Origin: Candidatus Latescibacteria bacterium 4484_7
GTDB taxonomy: Bacteria; Krumholzibacteriota; Krumholzibacteriia; Krumholzibacteriales; Krumholzibacteriaceae
Length of the DNA: 6,978 bases
Direction: 5' to 3'
Assembly (NCBI GenBank): GCA_002085285.1
Contig: NATK01000075.1
Span: 1-6,978 of the forward strand
Shown: positions 1 to 6,014 of the stretch, piece by piece
How the letters are laid out: each line of letters starts with the position of its first letter
How positions within the stretch are numbered: position 1 is the stretch's first letter
Made by a program: the position numbers and the translations under genes
Notes under the pieces: generated by a model
The model's input: only the letters and a program-made list of their open reading frames with translations
What the model was told of the DNA's origin: nothing
Database searches by the model: none

Positions 1-1
1 T

Positions 2-1069
2 GTGGATCACGGAGCGGACCTCTTCGCCGGCAAGGAGAAGGGTTACATATATACGAGGCTTGCCAATCCGACGGTCGAAGCATGCGAGGATGCGGTAGCG
101 ATACTCGAGGGAGGATACAAGGGGCTGGGATGTGCCTCGGGGATGGCAGCGATACATACGACGTTTGCCGCAATGTTGAAGTATGGAGACCATGTTGTCT
201 GCGGTGAGACCGTTTACGGGCCGACGAACACATTGATCGTCAGTATCATGTCGAAGTTCGGAATAGATGCTACATTCGTCGACACCTCCAATCTCGAAGA
301 GGTGAAAGAAGCGATGAGGGCCGAGACGAAGATGATCTACATCGAGACGCCGGCCAATCCTACGCTCGATGTCTCGGACATTTCGGCTTTGGCTGATATG
401 GCCCACGAGAACGGCGCAAAGCTCGTGGTGGACAATACGTTCATGAGCCCTGTTCTTCAGCAGCCGCTGAAGCTCGGAGCCGACGTTGTTGTGCATTCGA
501 TGACTAAGTTCCTCAATGGCCACGCCGACGTGGTAGCTGGCATGATCGTCGTCAAGGATGAGGAGGACTACCTCGTATTCAAGAAAACTCTCAACCAGAT
601 CGGGGGAGTGATCGATCCGTTCAATGCGTTCCTCGTATCGAGAGGGATCAAGACCCTGACAGTCCGAATTGAGCGCCACTGTAAGAATGCCGAGAAGATC
701 GCAGAATATCTGAACAACCATCCAAAGATAGACGAGGTCTATTTCCCCTGGCTGCCCAGCCATCCGCATCATGAACTTGCGAAGAGGCAGATGAAGGGCC
801 CCGGTGCCGTTATGAGCTTTGAGCTGAAGGGCGGCATCGAAGCGGGCAAGACGCTGATGAATTCGGTGAAGCTTCATACACTCGCAGTGAGTCTCGGCGG
901 TGTCGAAAGCCTCATTCAGCACCCGGCCTCCATGACTCATGCATCGATGGGGCCTGAGGCGCGCAAGAAGGCAAAGGTTACCGATGGTCTGGTGAGAATA
1001 TCGGTAGGCATAGAGGACGTAGACGAACTCATTGCCGATCTCGAGCAGGCACTTGATAAGGTCAAATAA
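2..1069 (+). CDS. Trans-sulfuration family PLP enzyme (cystathionine gamma-synthase/lyase or methionine gamma-lyase type), 5' partial
   Basis: Cytoplasmic Cys/Met-metabolism PLP enzyme acting at the gamma-carbon of homoserine- or homocysteine-derived substrates. The reading frame is open at the left edge; 355 residues are visible against about 390-400 for the family, so roughly 40 N-terminal residues are missing. Visible landmarks: YTR at 17-19 (phosphate grip from the partner subunit), SGM at 46-48, the cofactor-stacking Tyr in VYG (72), Asp144 in VVDNT (pyridine nitrogen), Lys169 in HSMTKF (Schiff-base lysine), the HPASMTH segment near 307-313 and Arg333 in VRISVG (substrate carboxylate). 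The methionine gamma-lyase cysteine after the YG motif is replaced by Pro74, and the Lys-Asp pair of that enzyme is Asn-Gln at 198-199. This argues against a classical methionine gamma-lyase; the exact reaction cannot be decided. A methyltransferase follows 68 bases downstream on the same strand. Family assignment is secure, substrate is not. Confidence 0.93.
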   Translation: MDHGADLFAGKEKGYIYTRLANPTVEACEDAVAILEGGYKGLGCASGMAAIHTTFAAMLKYGDHVVCGETVYGPTNTLIVSIMSKFGIDATFVDTSNLEEVKEAMRAETKMIYIETPANPTLDVSDISALADMAHENGAKLVVDNTFMSPVLQQPLKLGADVVVHSMTKFLNGHADVVAGMIVVKDEEDYLVFKKTLNQIGGVIDPFNAFLVSRGIKTLTVRIERHCKNAEKIAEYLNNHPKIDEVYFPWLPSHPHHELAKRQMKGPGAVMSFELKGGIEAGKTLMNSVKLHTLAVSLGGVESLIQHPASMTHASMGPEARKKAKVTDGLVRISVGIEDVDELIADLEQALDKVK

Positions 1070-1094
1070 AATTACGGGAAACGGTTGGCCTGAG

Positions 1095-1120
1095 CGGCAC
1101 CCATAGAGGGTGTTCTGCCG
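1095..1120 (+). other. Stem-loop between the trans-sulfuration enzyme and methyltransferase genes
   Basis: CACCC at 1098-1102 pairs with GGGTG at 1108-1112 around an ATAGA loop, and CGG at 1095-1097 can extend the stem to CCG at 1118-1120 past a bulge. No T-run follows, so it is not a standard intrinsic terminator. It may attenuate or stabilise a shared transcript. The role is inferred from position only. Confidence 0.35.
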
Positions 1121-1137
1121 AATAAGCGACTGGATCG

Positions 1138-1848
1138 GTGAGTGAAACTATGAATGGATACATGGGAGATATGGACGATATTGACAGGGATGAGACGATG
1201 GAATTGCAGGGCTTTGTGCCGAAAGAACCTTCATCCGAAGAGCTGGAAAAGAGCAGGCAGAGGTACAGGGAAAGGCTCGAGCTTTACAAGAAGTTTGGCT
1301 ACGACAGGGAAAAGGCGATCGAATTCGTCGTCGACAGTGCAGAGCCGATCGAAGAACCTGTGCTCGATGTAGGCACCGGGAGCGGTCTTACCGCTGTGGA
1401 GCTTGCAAGGCGAGGGCACCATGTTACAAGTGTCGATATTTCGGACGATGCCCTCCAGACTGCCTATGTAAATGCCAAGGCGGCGCAAGTCGCAGACAGG
1501 ATCGCGTTCAAACTCATAGACGGCATGAGCTTGCCATTCGAAGCTCGTCACTTCAAGCTCGTCACAATGGTCAATGTCCTTCATCATCTCGAGGAGTTCG
1601 TGCCGCTCCTCAGAGAAATATCCAGGGTGTTGTCCCCGGAAGGCAAGCTGCTCGTGGCGGACTTCACGGAAGAGGGTTTCGATATAATAGAGCGGGTTCT
1701 GCGCAGCGAGGGGAACGACCACAGCCGCGGCGGAGGCCATACGATAGACGATGTCGCCGAAGTCATTCACAAGCACGGGATGCAATGCAAGCTGCGTGAT
1801 GCAAGATTCCACGAGCAGGTGCTTGTGGCGTTGAAGGTTTCCCATTAA
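1138..1848 (+). CDS. Class I SAM-dependent methyltransferase, substrate unknown
   Basis: A 236-residue soluble protein with a single Rossmann-type methyltransferase domain that would transfer the SAM methyl group to an unidentified acceptor. Residues 1-70 are a charged, mostly helical N-terminal extension. Motif I is VLDVGTGSG at 75-83; Asp100, in TSVDIS at the end of strand 2, should bind the ribose hydroxyls; LPF at 132-134 and VNVLHHLEE at 145-153 correspond to the later motifs of the methyltransferase 11/25-like group; the core ends at strand LLVADF (171-176). The start is uncertain: GTG at 1138 gives this length but has a poor ribosome site, whereas ATG at 1150 has GGTGAG about seven bases upstream and would remove four residues. 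It lies 68 bases after the trans-sulfuration gene, so co-transcription is plausible. Its stop codon overlaps the stop of the converging gene. The HHL signature alone does not identify the substrate. Confidence 0.88.
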   Translation: MSETMNGYMGDMDDIDRDETMELQGFVPKEPSSEELEKSRQRYRERLELYKKFGYDREKAIEFVVDSAEPIEEPVLDVGTGSGLTAVELARRGHHVTSVDISDDALQTAYVNAKAAQVADRIAFKLIDGMSLPFEARHFKLVTMVNVLHHLEEFVPLLREISRVLSPEGKLLVADFTEEGFDIIERVLRSEGNDHSRGGGHTIDDVAEVIHKHGMQCKLRDARFHEQVLVALKVSH

Positions 1849-2504
1849 CTCTTTCCGGTCCTGCTCTGTCTCTGCCATTCAAGGAAAAGATGATGGAGGT
1901 CGTTGTGGAGGAATTGGATGTAGAGCTCCGTTCCCTCGAACTTCGTTATTCTCCTCAGAGTTATTGACATGTCAGGCGTGTTGAACCGGTAGGTTTTGTA
2001 CGCCGTTTCCACTGTCCCGTCCGGTGCGACGCCCCTGACACCGTACTCGTCTTCGATCTGCTGTTTGAGAGCCTTCATCTTGAGCACGGATGTATCCTTG
2101 AAATAGACGATAACTTCCATCAGATGGTCGTCGAAGAATGTCAACCTGACGTGGTCTATTCCGCGGGTGTTGTCGAGAGCCCCTGAGCAGTACCACATGT
2201 CGCTTCGAGGATCCGTGCTTCTTTTGTCTTTTTTGAACTTCGAGATCAACACGAGTCCCTCTGCTCTCTTGAAAAGTTTATCTTTGCTTTCGCCGAGAAC
2301 GTATCCGTAGACTTTCACGAGCTTCCTTACGTGTTTGAGCCTTGCTGGTTTTTTTGAACATGAGTAAAAGGAGACGGCTGATGTGGCGATGATCATAGAG
2401 GCGACGAGAAATACAGCCACGTTTCTCTTATGCCCCGTCGAGCCTCTCGAAAACAGTCGCCCGCGTGGAATATGCTCGCTTACCGTGTGTTTTCTTTCTT
2501 TCAT
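1845..2504 (-). CDS. Membrane-anchored protein of unknown function, coupled to the transporter gene
   Basis: I do not recognise this 219-residue protein. The first 27 residues are basic and polar, a single hydrophobic segment spans about 28-47 (AVFLVASMIIATSAVSFY region), and the rest is a soluble domain probably facing the periplasm. The tail of the membrane segment reads FYSC, a poor lipobox, so an uncleaved signal anchor is more likely than a lipoprotein. The soluble part has a charged stretch at 74-101, then strand-helix elements LTFFDDHLMEVIVYF (121-135) and MKALKQQIEDEYG (143-155), a pattern seen in many small exported proteins. The ATG overlaps the transporter stop as ATGA, and a full AAGGAGG lies eight bases upstream, so translation is probably coupled and the product may assist the transporter. 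Its stop shares TTAA with the methyltransferase stop. Confidence 0.75.
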   Translation of the reverse strand: MKERKHTVSEHIPRGRLFSRGSTGHKRNVAVFLVASMIIATSAVSFYSCSKKPARLKHVRKLVKVYGYVLGESKDKLFKRAEGLVLISKFKKDKRSTDPRSDMWYCSGALDNTRGIDHVRLTFFDDHLMEVIVYFKDTSVLKMKALKQQIEDEYGVRGVAPDGTVETAYKTYRFNTPDMSITLRRITKFEGTELYIQFLHNDLHHLFLEWQRQSRTGKS

Positions 2505-3811
2505 GTTTCACTCCTCCTTGGTGCGAGGAAACGGTCGTAGAGGGCAAGACCTATCACCGTCATTATTCCAATGCTTGAGAATATCACCCAGAGGATCCTC
2601 GGTTTGCCCAGTCCCTTGGCGATCCTCTCGTATAGGAAAGCTCCGAGATTGTTGCCTACGAGGCTTCCGATTATCCCATAGAGGAACGAGTAACCCATGT
2701 AGACGGCGACCTTGTCTTTCGGGGCGATTTCACCGACATAGCTGTAGTACTTGGGATGGGTCGTCATTTCTCCTATGGAGAGCACGATCACACCAAAGAT
2801 GAAGACCCACGCATTGGATGAGATCGCCAGCAGAATGAACCCGCTAGTCCCGATAAGCATTCCACCTATCATTGTAGGCAGCGCGCGCATTTTGTTGACC
2901 AGTTTGCTCACGAAGACCTGCAGGGCGATTATCGTTCCTGCGTTGAGGCTCGTAACGAACGCAACGTCGAACTTCAGCTCGCGCGAGCTTCCGAACAGGT
3001 GGGCGACGGAAGTCAGAGCCTTGTCGACAGGGGTCATGTCTACGTGAGGCGAGACCATATACCAGAGAACGGTATTGTACATCTGGAAATACATGATCCA
3101 GAATCCCGAGTATATGAGAACCATGACGATGAATTTTGAGTCCTTTATAACCGTTATCGCTTCGGATAGCGTTTCCCTTATGCTTCTGGTGCTCTTCGGA
3201 TGCTCCGGTTCCTTATAGGCGATGAGATTCAACAGCAGCATGAGCAGAGCCCATGCGGATGAAGCCACAAATACGTAAGTCCAGTCGAACCCCCTGAGGT
3301 AGCTGACGAGAAGAGGTGAGAGAAATGCACCGAGGTTGATCATCCAGTAGTAGATTCCAAAGCCGATCGATCTGTTCTCGTCTGTAGATGTCCTCGAGAT
3401 CGTTCCCGAGATGATCGGCTTGAATAACCCGCTTCCGACTGCGACCAGAAGGAGCGACAGGAAAACTATCCCGTAGCTCGATACGTGTCCGGTGACGAAG
3501 TAACCGACCGACATTATCGAGAATGCTATCGTCAGGAATCTTTTGTAGCCGTACCTCTCGGCCAGGGCTCCTCCGAGAATCGGCATGATGTACGTCAGTG
3601 CCATGAAGATCGACTGCAAGAAGCCGACCGATGTCTCACTGAAGCCGAGCCCTCCCTCTGAGACATTCGCCACGAGATAGACGGCCAGAACGGAGTTCAT
3701 TCCGTAATAGGCCCCTCTTTCGAAGAGCTCCATTATGTTGGCTATCCAGAACGAACGCGGGAATGAGCCGACTCCGCTCCCCGGTATTTCGTTCGCTGTC
3801 TTTTCATTCAT
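2501..3811 (-). CDS. POT/PTR2-like proton-dependent oligopeptide transporter (MFS)
   Basis: A 436-residue inner-membrane protein with about twelve hydrophobic helices and a polar central loop near 200-225. It has the hallmark of the proton-coupled oligopeptide transporter family in helix 1: E28-x-x-E31-R32-x-x-Y35-Y36-G37. Further matches are GLFKP at 128-132 (the conserved helix-4 lysine, K131), the YYWMINLGAF stretch at 154-163 (PTR2 second-signature region) and GEMTTHPKYYSYVGEIAP at 347-364, where E348 sits at the helix-10 glutamate used in proton/peptide coupling. It is shorter than typical bacterial POT proteins, which are nearer 480-500 residues with two extra helices, so the substrate might not be a peptide. 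The ATG at 3811 has AAGGA (3820-3824) eight bases upstream. A membrane-anchored partner overlaps its stop as ATGA. No clear promoter is visible in the upstream gap. Confidence 0.87.
   Translation of the reverse strand: MNEKTANEIPGSGVGSFPRSFWIANIMELFERGAYYGMNSVLAVYLVANVSEGGLGFSETSVGFLQSIFMALTYIMPILGGALAERYGYKRFLTIAFSIMSVGYFVTGHVSSYGIVFLSLLLVAVGSGLFKPIISGTISRTSTDENRSIGFGIYYWMINLGAFLSPLLVSYLRGFDWTYVFVASSAWALLMLLLNLIAYKEPEHPKSTRSIRETLSEAITVIKDSKFIVMVLIYSGFWIMYFQMYNTVLWYMVSPHVDMTPVDKALTSVAHLFGSSRELKFDVAFVTSLNAGTIIALQVFVSKLVNKMRALPTMIGGMLIGTSGFILLAISSNAWVFIFGVIVLSIGEMTTHPKYYSYVGEIAPKDKVAVYMGYSFLYGIIGSLVGNNLGAFLYERIAKGLGKPRILWVIFSSIGIMTVIGLALYDRFLAPRRSET
2513..2519 (-). promoter_or_regulatory. Perfect Shine-Dalgarno for the coupled membrane-anchored protein
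   Basis: AAGGAGG on the minus strand, eight bases before the ATG at 2504 and inside the 3' end of the transporter gene. It fixes that ATG as the start and shows the downstream cistron can recruit ribosomes itself in addition to coupling through the ATGA overlap. Confidence 0.8.
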
Positions 3812-4110
3812 GCTGTTGATCCTTTCAGTTTTCTTGTTGCAGGTGCCTTTTCTAAAGTAGAGACAAAAAAGAATCTAACCATCTTTGAGTATCGAGAGCA
3901 AACATTTTTATCGCGGGTTAGAACGAGATTGAGGATGAAAGCTCGGCGAATATCATCGAAGATGCTGAAAGGGCAGCCGTTGCCGGCCGTCCTTTGTATG
4001 TATAAACCAATTTGTTGCGCCAAGCCAATCAGGCGATCCGTCTGTGCAGTAAGCAGCAAGGCAGTCTGCGTGCATCGAAGCAGGGAAATGATGCACGTAC
4101 GCCTGCTTCA
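3812..4110. other. 300-base gap without a credible gene
   Basis: Separates the WxxGxW lipoprotein stop from the transporter start, both on the minus strand. Apart from the interleaved inverted repeats at 4069-4109 I find only weak promoter-like strings. One is TTGGCT with a TATACA-like box at too wide a spacing, near 4003-4030; the other is an AT-rich stretch at 3850-3915. It presumably holds the transporter promoter and leader. The open frame crossing it on the minus strand starts with TTG and resembles nothing I know. Confidence 0.55.
4069..4109. repeat. Two interleaved perfect 8-bp inverted repeats just after the lipoprotein stop
   Basis: CGTGCATC (4069-4076) is the exact reverse complement of GATGCACG (4090-4097), and GAAGCAGG (4077-4084) of CCTGCTTC (4102-4109). 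The arms alternate, and the first two abut with no gap. In the minus-strand transcript the two 8-bp hairpins compete. A full pseudoknot would need a connector to cross an 8-bp stem with zero bases, so alternative folds are more likely. It begins one base past the lipoprotein stop (4111). No T-run follows, so it is not a standard terminator. The role may be 3' end protection, a switch or a protein site. Confidence 0.7.
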
Positions 4111-4359
4111 TTATCGTCTGACGATCTTCCAGTGTCCGGGTACCCAGACCCATCCTCTTCTTCTGCCCGCCCATCTCCAGTGTCCTCTTATCCATACGGC
4201 CTTCCTGTGAGGTCTGGCCGGCTTGATTTCGACACGGAGCGGCGGGGGAGCAGGCCTTACATACGTCGTAGTCGAGCATCCGAATGCAAATATGGATATG
4301 ACGGCGAAGAGGCCGGGAGTGAGCAGGTGTCTCGTTGCTCGAGCCATCGTGCGGTTCAA
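4111..4359 (-). CDS. Small WxxGxW-repeat lipoprotein
   Basis: An 82-residue exported protein. Residues 1-27 form a signal peptide with a basic start and hydrophobic core (GLFAVISIFAFG), ending at an acceptable lipobox AFGC, so Cys28 is the likely lipidated residue. A proline-rich linker follows (about 35-50, RPAPPPLRVEIKPARP), then two copies of an aromatic motif: WIRGHW at 56-61 and WVPGHW at 72-77, sixteen residues apart and separated by a basic AGRRRG turn. This matches the WxxGxW/YXWXGXW repeat proteins found in many Gram-negative genomes, which have no settled function. The start is TTG at 4359, chosen because AAAGGGGG lies eight bases upstream; ATG at 4347 would shorten the signal peptide by four residues and lacks a suitably spaced site. 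It begins five bases after the FHA gene ends, so the two are probably one transcript. Confidence 0.8.
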   Translation of the reverse strand: MNRTMARATRHLLTPGLFAVISIFAFGCSTTTYVRPAPPPLRVEIKPARPHRKAVWIRGHWRWAGRRRGWVWVPGHWKIVRR

Positions 4360-4364
4360 CTTTT

Positions 4365-4709
4365 TTACCCCCTTTGGAATCTGATTCTGAAATTTCCGAT
4401 GCCGATGATGTCACCGTTCTTCAGCTTATGATTATGGACCTCGTTTCCGTTGATTGTCGAGCCGTTTCTGCTGTTGAGGTCATTAAGAATGAATCCGTCG
4501 TCGGACGAAACGATCTCTGCATGCTCGTTGGAGACGAGAGAATCGTCGAGACAGATATCACATTCGATGCTTCTGCCGAGTGTGGTGATTTTCTTGCTCA
4601 GCTGGATTTCGAGTCCCTCGAAACACCCATTGAGAATGACCAGCTTTGCCTTTTTCCTCTTGTTCCTTTTTCTTTCTTTGGACTTTTGATCCGATTTTGT
4701 AGTTGTCAC
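4365..4709 (-). CDS. Small stand-alone FHA-domain protein
   Basis: Predicted cytoplasmic phosphothreonine-recognition protein of 114 residues from GTG at 4709. After a very basic N-terminus (KSDQKSKERKRNKRKKAK, about residues 5-22) nearly all the rest is one forkhead-associated domain. Its core motifs are all visible: TLGRS (the phosphopeptide-loop arginine), DICLDD, SNEHAEI (the Ser and His of the SxxH motif; the usual SRxHA is SNEHA here), DLNSRNGSTING (the conserved Asn-Gly turn) and the final strand IGIGNFRIRF. There is no kinase, secretion or zinc-ribbon domain. The frame stays open up to TTG at 4784, but that codon sits only a few bases after a strong -10 box, so it would be at or before the RNA 5' end. 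GTG at 4709 has AAAGGG ten bases upstream and is preferred. The WxxGxW lipoprotein gene follows by five bases. The binding partner is unknown. Confidence 0.85.
   Translation of the reverse strand: MTTTKSDQKSKERKRNKRKKAKLVILNGCFEGLEIQLSKKITTLGRSIECDICLDDSLVSNEHAEIVSSDDGFILNDLNSRNGSTINGNEVHNHKLKNGDIIGIGNFRIRFQRG
4368..4375 (-). promoter_or_regulatory. Shine-Dalgarno that selects the TTG start of the WxxGxW lipoprotein
   Basis: AAAGGGGG on the minus strand, eight bases upstream of TTG at 4359 and lying in the last codons of the FHA gene. From ATG at 4347 the distance would be 20 bases, too far, so the TTG is the better start. Confidence 0.65.
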
Positions 4710-4719
4710 TTTGCACCAG

Positions 4720-4725
4720 CCCTTT
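4720..4725 (-). promoter_or_regulatory. Probable ribosome site for the FHA gene GTG start
   Basis: AAAGGG on the minus strand, ten bases before GTG at 4709. The spacing is slightly long, but no ATG exists in the frame and this is the best site downstream of the promoter, giving a leader of about 75 bases. Confidence 0.5.
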
Positions 4726-4791
4726 TCGATGTATAAACCGAATCGATTTTTTCGTTCGCCGGACAGCCAACGAATTTTTGCCAACGCAAAT

Positions 4792-4800
4792 ATTATACCA
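4792..4800 (-). promoter_or_regulatory. Extended -10 sigma-70-type promoter for the FHA/WxxGxW unit
   Basis: The minus strand reads TGGTATAAT: a perfect TATAAT with the upstream TG of an extended -10 element. No good -35 hexamer is present at 16-18 bases, which is common for extended -10 promoters. Transcription would begin near 4785 and run into the FHA gene. This is what excludes the upstream TTG codon as its start. Confidence 0.65.
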
Positions 4801-4920
4801 GCCGGCTTCTTTGTGAGCCCGGTGGATATCCAGCGGTGGATTCGACCCCCTGAGCCTGTAATTTTTGATTTTGAAAAATCGCAGTTCCCTGATAGTGTAT
4901 CTCATGTAATACATTGAATT

Positions 4921-4955
4921 AAAAAGGAGTTTGTGAATCATTGGCAAAAAGGAGG
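4921..4955 (+). promoter_or_regulatory. Duplicated Shine-Dalgarno leader of the MscS gene
   Basis: AAAAAGGAG occurs twice, at 4921-4929 and 4946-4954. The second, read as AAGGAGG (4949-4955), is five bases before ATG 4961 and is the working site. The first has no obvious gene of its own. Upstream, TGTAAT at 4905-4910 is a possible -10 but has no convincing -35. Confidence 0.55.
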
Positions 4956-4960
4956 TTGCA

Positions 4961-5857
4961 ATGCATTTTTCATGGACCAGTATCGTTCACTGGTTGTTAA
5001 CCAGTGGATTGAGAATAACGGGGATCGTGGTCGGTTCGTTCATAGTAATAAGAATTTTCCGCATGATTATTGCAAAATCGAAGGCCAAGCTCGTCAGCCC
5101 GGGTAAGGTGAGTGTCGAAAGGGCGAAGAGAACGGAGACGTTGGCGAGGATAATGGAGACGACTGTGAGGGTCGTCGTGCTGATCGCCGCGCTTCTCATG
5201 GTTCTCAAAGAGGTGGGTATCGAGATAGGCCCTCTGCTTGCCGGCGCAGGGATCCTGGGCCTCGCAGTCAGCTTCGGTGCTCAGAACCTCGTCAAGGACG
5301 TCATAGGAGGATTTTTCATCCTCCTCGAGAATAACATGAATGTCGGTGACGTCGTTCAAATAGCAGGTGTGGCGGGCCTCGTGGAGTCGATGGGTCTGCG
5401 GGTGACCGTATTGAGGGACCTCGAGGGCAGGGTGCACATCGTTCCGAACGGCGAGATCAAGGTCGTAACGAATATGACGAAGGGTTGGTCGAGGGCGGTC
5501 ATCGATGTCGGAGTCGCATACAAGGAGGACGTGGACAATGTGATCGAGGTGCTCGAGCGTATCGGTCGCGATCTCAAGAACGATCCCGATTTCAGCCGCA
5601 TGATACTCGAGCCGATGGAAGTGCTCGGCGTTGAGAGCCTCGGCGATTCATCGGTGAACATAAGGGTGCTTTTCAAGACCGAACCGATTCAACAGTGGGC
5701 GGTGGCGAGAGAGTTCCGCAAGAGGGTGAAGAGGGTGTTCGATGAGGAAGGGATAGAGATTCCGTTCCCGCATATGACACTCTACATGGGAGAAGCTGAG
5801 AGTAAGGGGAGATTGAAGGTCGAAGTGGTGAAGGGCGTTTCCGGGGACCGGGCCTGA
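4961..5857 (+). CDS. MscS-family mechanosensitive ion channel
   Basis: A 298-residue inner-membrane channel, close to the 286 residues of the minimal MscS type, expected to open under membrane tension and release solutes during hypo-osmotic shock. Hydrophobic segments lie at about 17-38 (TM1) and 68-85 (TM2). The pore helix TM3 starts at GPLLAGAGILGLAVSFG (90-106), with Gly/Ala packing, and kinks into AQNLVKDVIGGFFILLENN (107-125). The family signature NVGDVVQIAG follows at 127-136. A beta domain (about 127-175, with HIVPNGEIKVVTNMT) and an alpha/beta vestibule ending in GIEIPFPHMTLYM (264-276) complete the fold. ATG 4961 has AAGGAGG five bases upstream. The gene is divergent from the FHA unit and stands alone. 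Being compact with no added N-terminal helices, it is closer to simple MscS than to the large MscK types. Gating specificity cannot be judged. Confidence 0.94.
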   Translation: MHFSWTSIVHWLLTSGLRITGIVVGSFIVIRIFRMIIAKSKAKLVSPGKVSVERAKRTETLARIMETTVRVVVLIAALLMVLKEVGIEIGPLLAGAGILGLAVSFGAQNLVKDVIGGFFILLENNMNVGDVVQIAGVAGLVESMGLRVTVLRDLEGRVHIVPNGEIKVVTNMTKGWSRAVIDVGVAYKEDVDNVIEVLERIGRDLKNDPDFSRMILEPMEVLGVESLGDSSVNIRVLFKTEPIQQWAVAREFRKRVKRVFDEEGIEIPFPHMTLYMGEAESKGRLKVEVVKGVSGDRA

Positions 5858-5877
5858 GGTTTGGCCGGGTGAGCCCG
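5847..5877 (+). other. Overlapping hairpins across the MscS stop codon
   Basis: ACCGGGCC (5847-5854) pairs with GGCCGGGT (5863-5870) with one G-G mismatch, placing the TGA stop in the loop. CGGG (5866-5869) can instead pair with CCCG (5874-5877). No T-run follows. It may help transcripts end, but it is not a standard intrinsic terminator. Confidence 0.35.
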
Positions 5878-5975
5878 CTGCATTTGCGTGAACACCTCGG
5901 CTTGAATGATTCTTTGATCGGGTTGCTCGATTGCTGAACCGATGATTCGGAATGCGGATCTCTATGAGGCCGCTC

Positions 5976-5992
5976 GCCCGGCGCCGCCGGGC
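5976..5992. other. GC-rich perfect hairpin between convergent genes
   Basis: GCCCGGC (5976-5982), a GCC loop and GCCGGGC (5986-5992) make a 7-bp perfect stem. It lies between the ends of the MscS gene and the convergent lipoprotein gene, where a bidirectional terminator is expected. Neither strand has a following T-run, so intrinsic termination is unproven. Confidence 0.45.
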
Positions 5993-5996
5993 TATC

Positions 5997-6014
5997 TCAC
6001 CCGCCTCACCCGCC
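5997..6014. repeat. Tandem 9-bp duplication at the lipoprotein stop codon
   Basis: TCACCCGCC occurs twice in tandem (5997-6005, 6006-6014). On the minus strand each copy is GGCGGGTGA, so the end of the DNRLRE lipoprotein gene is duplicated and a second stop codon follows nine bases later in the same frame. Confidence 0.8.

Noticed and set aside
1231..1878. A 215-codon minus-strand frame opposite the methyltransferase gene
   Set aside because: The plus-strand frame carries a clear SAM-binding motif. The antisense frame is long only because of codon bias and has no recognisable domain.
3850..3915. AT-rich promoter-like strings upstream of the transporter
   Set aside because: No -35/-10 pair with acceptable spacing and match could be found, so no promoter is called there.
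3808..4059. An 83-codon minus-strand frame ending in an ATGA overlap with the transporter start
   Set aside because: It starts with TTG, has no good ribosome site, resembles no known protein and lacks a convincing coding pattern. The ATGA overlap is probably coincidental.
3953..4431. Long open frames on both strands overlapping the WxxGxW lipoprotein (minus 3953-4414, plus 4012-4431)
   Set aside because: The lipoprotein frame has a signal peptide, lipobox, repeat motif and ribosome site. The others have low-complexity compositions typical of shadow frames.
4830..4860. A tRNA T-arm-like string (TCGAATCC on the minus strand)
   Set aside because: The T-stem has mismatches on either strand and I found no anticodon arm or acceptor stem, so there is no support for a tRNA or a clear tRNA remnant.
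4558..4947. A 129-codon minus-strand frame spanning the divergent promoter region
   Set aside because: It overlaps the FHA domain in another frame and the extended -10 promoter, and shows no recognisable motif.
4933..5106. A 57-codon GTG frame behind the first AAAAAGGAG, overlapping the MscS start
   Set aside because: The spacing of three bases is too short for a good ribosome site, the frame runs inside the MscS gene and the product is unrecognisable.
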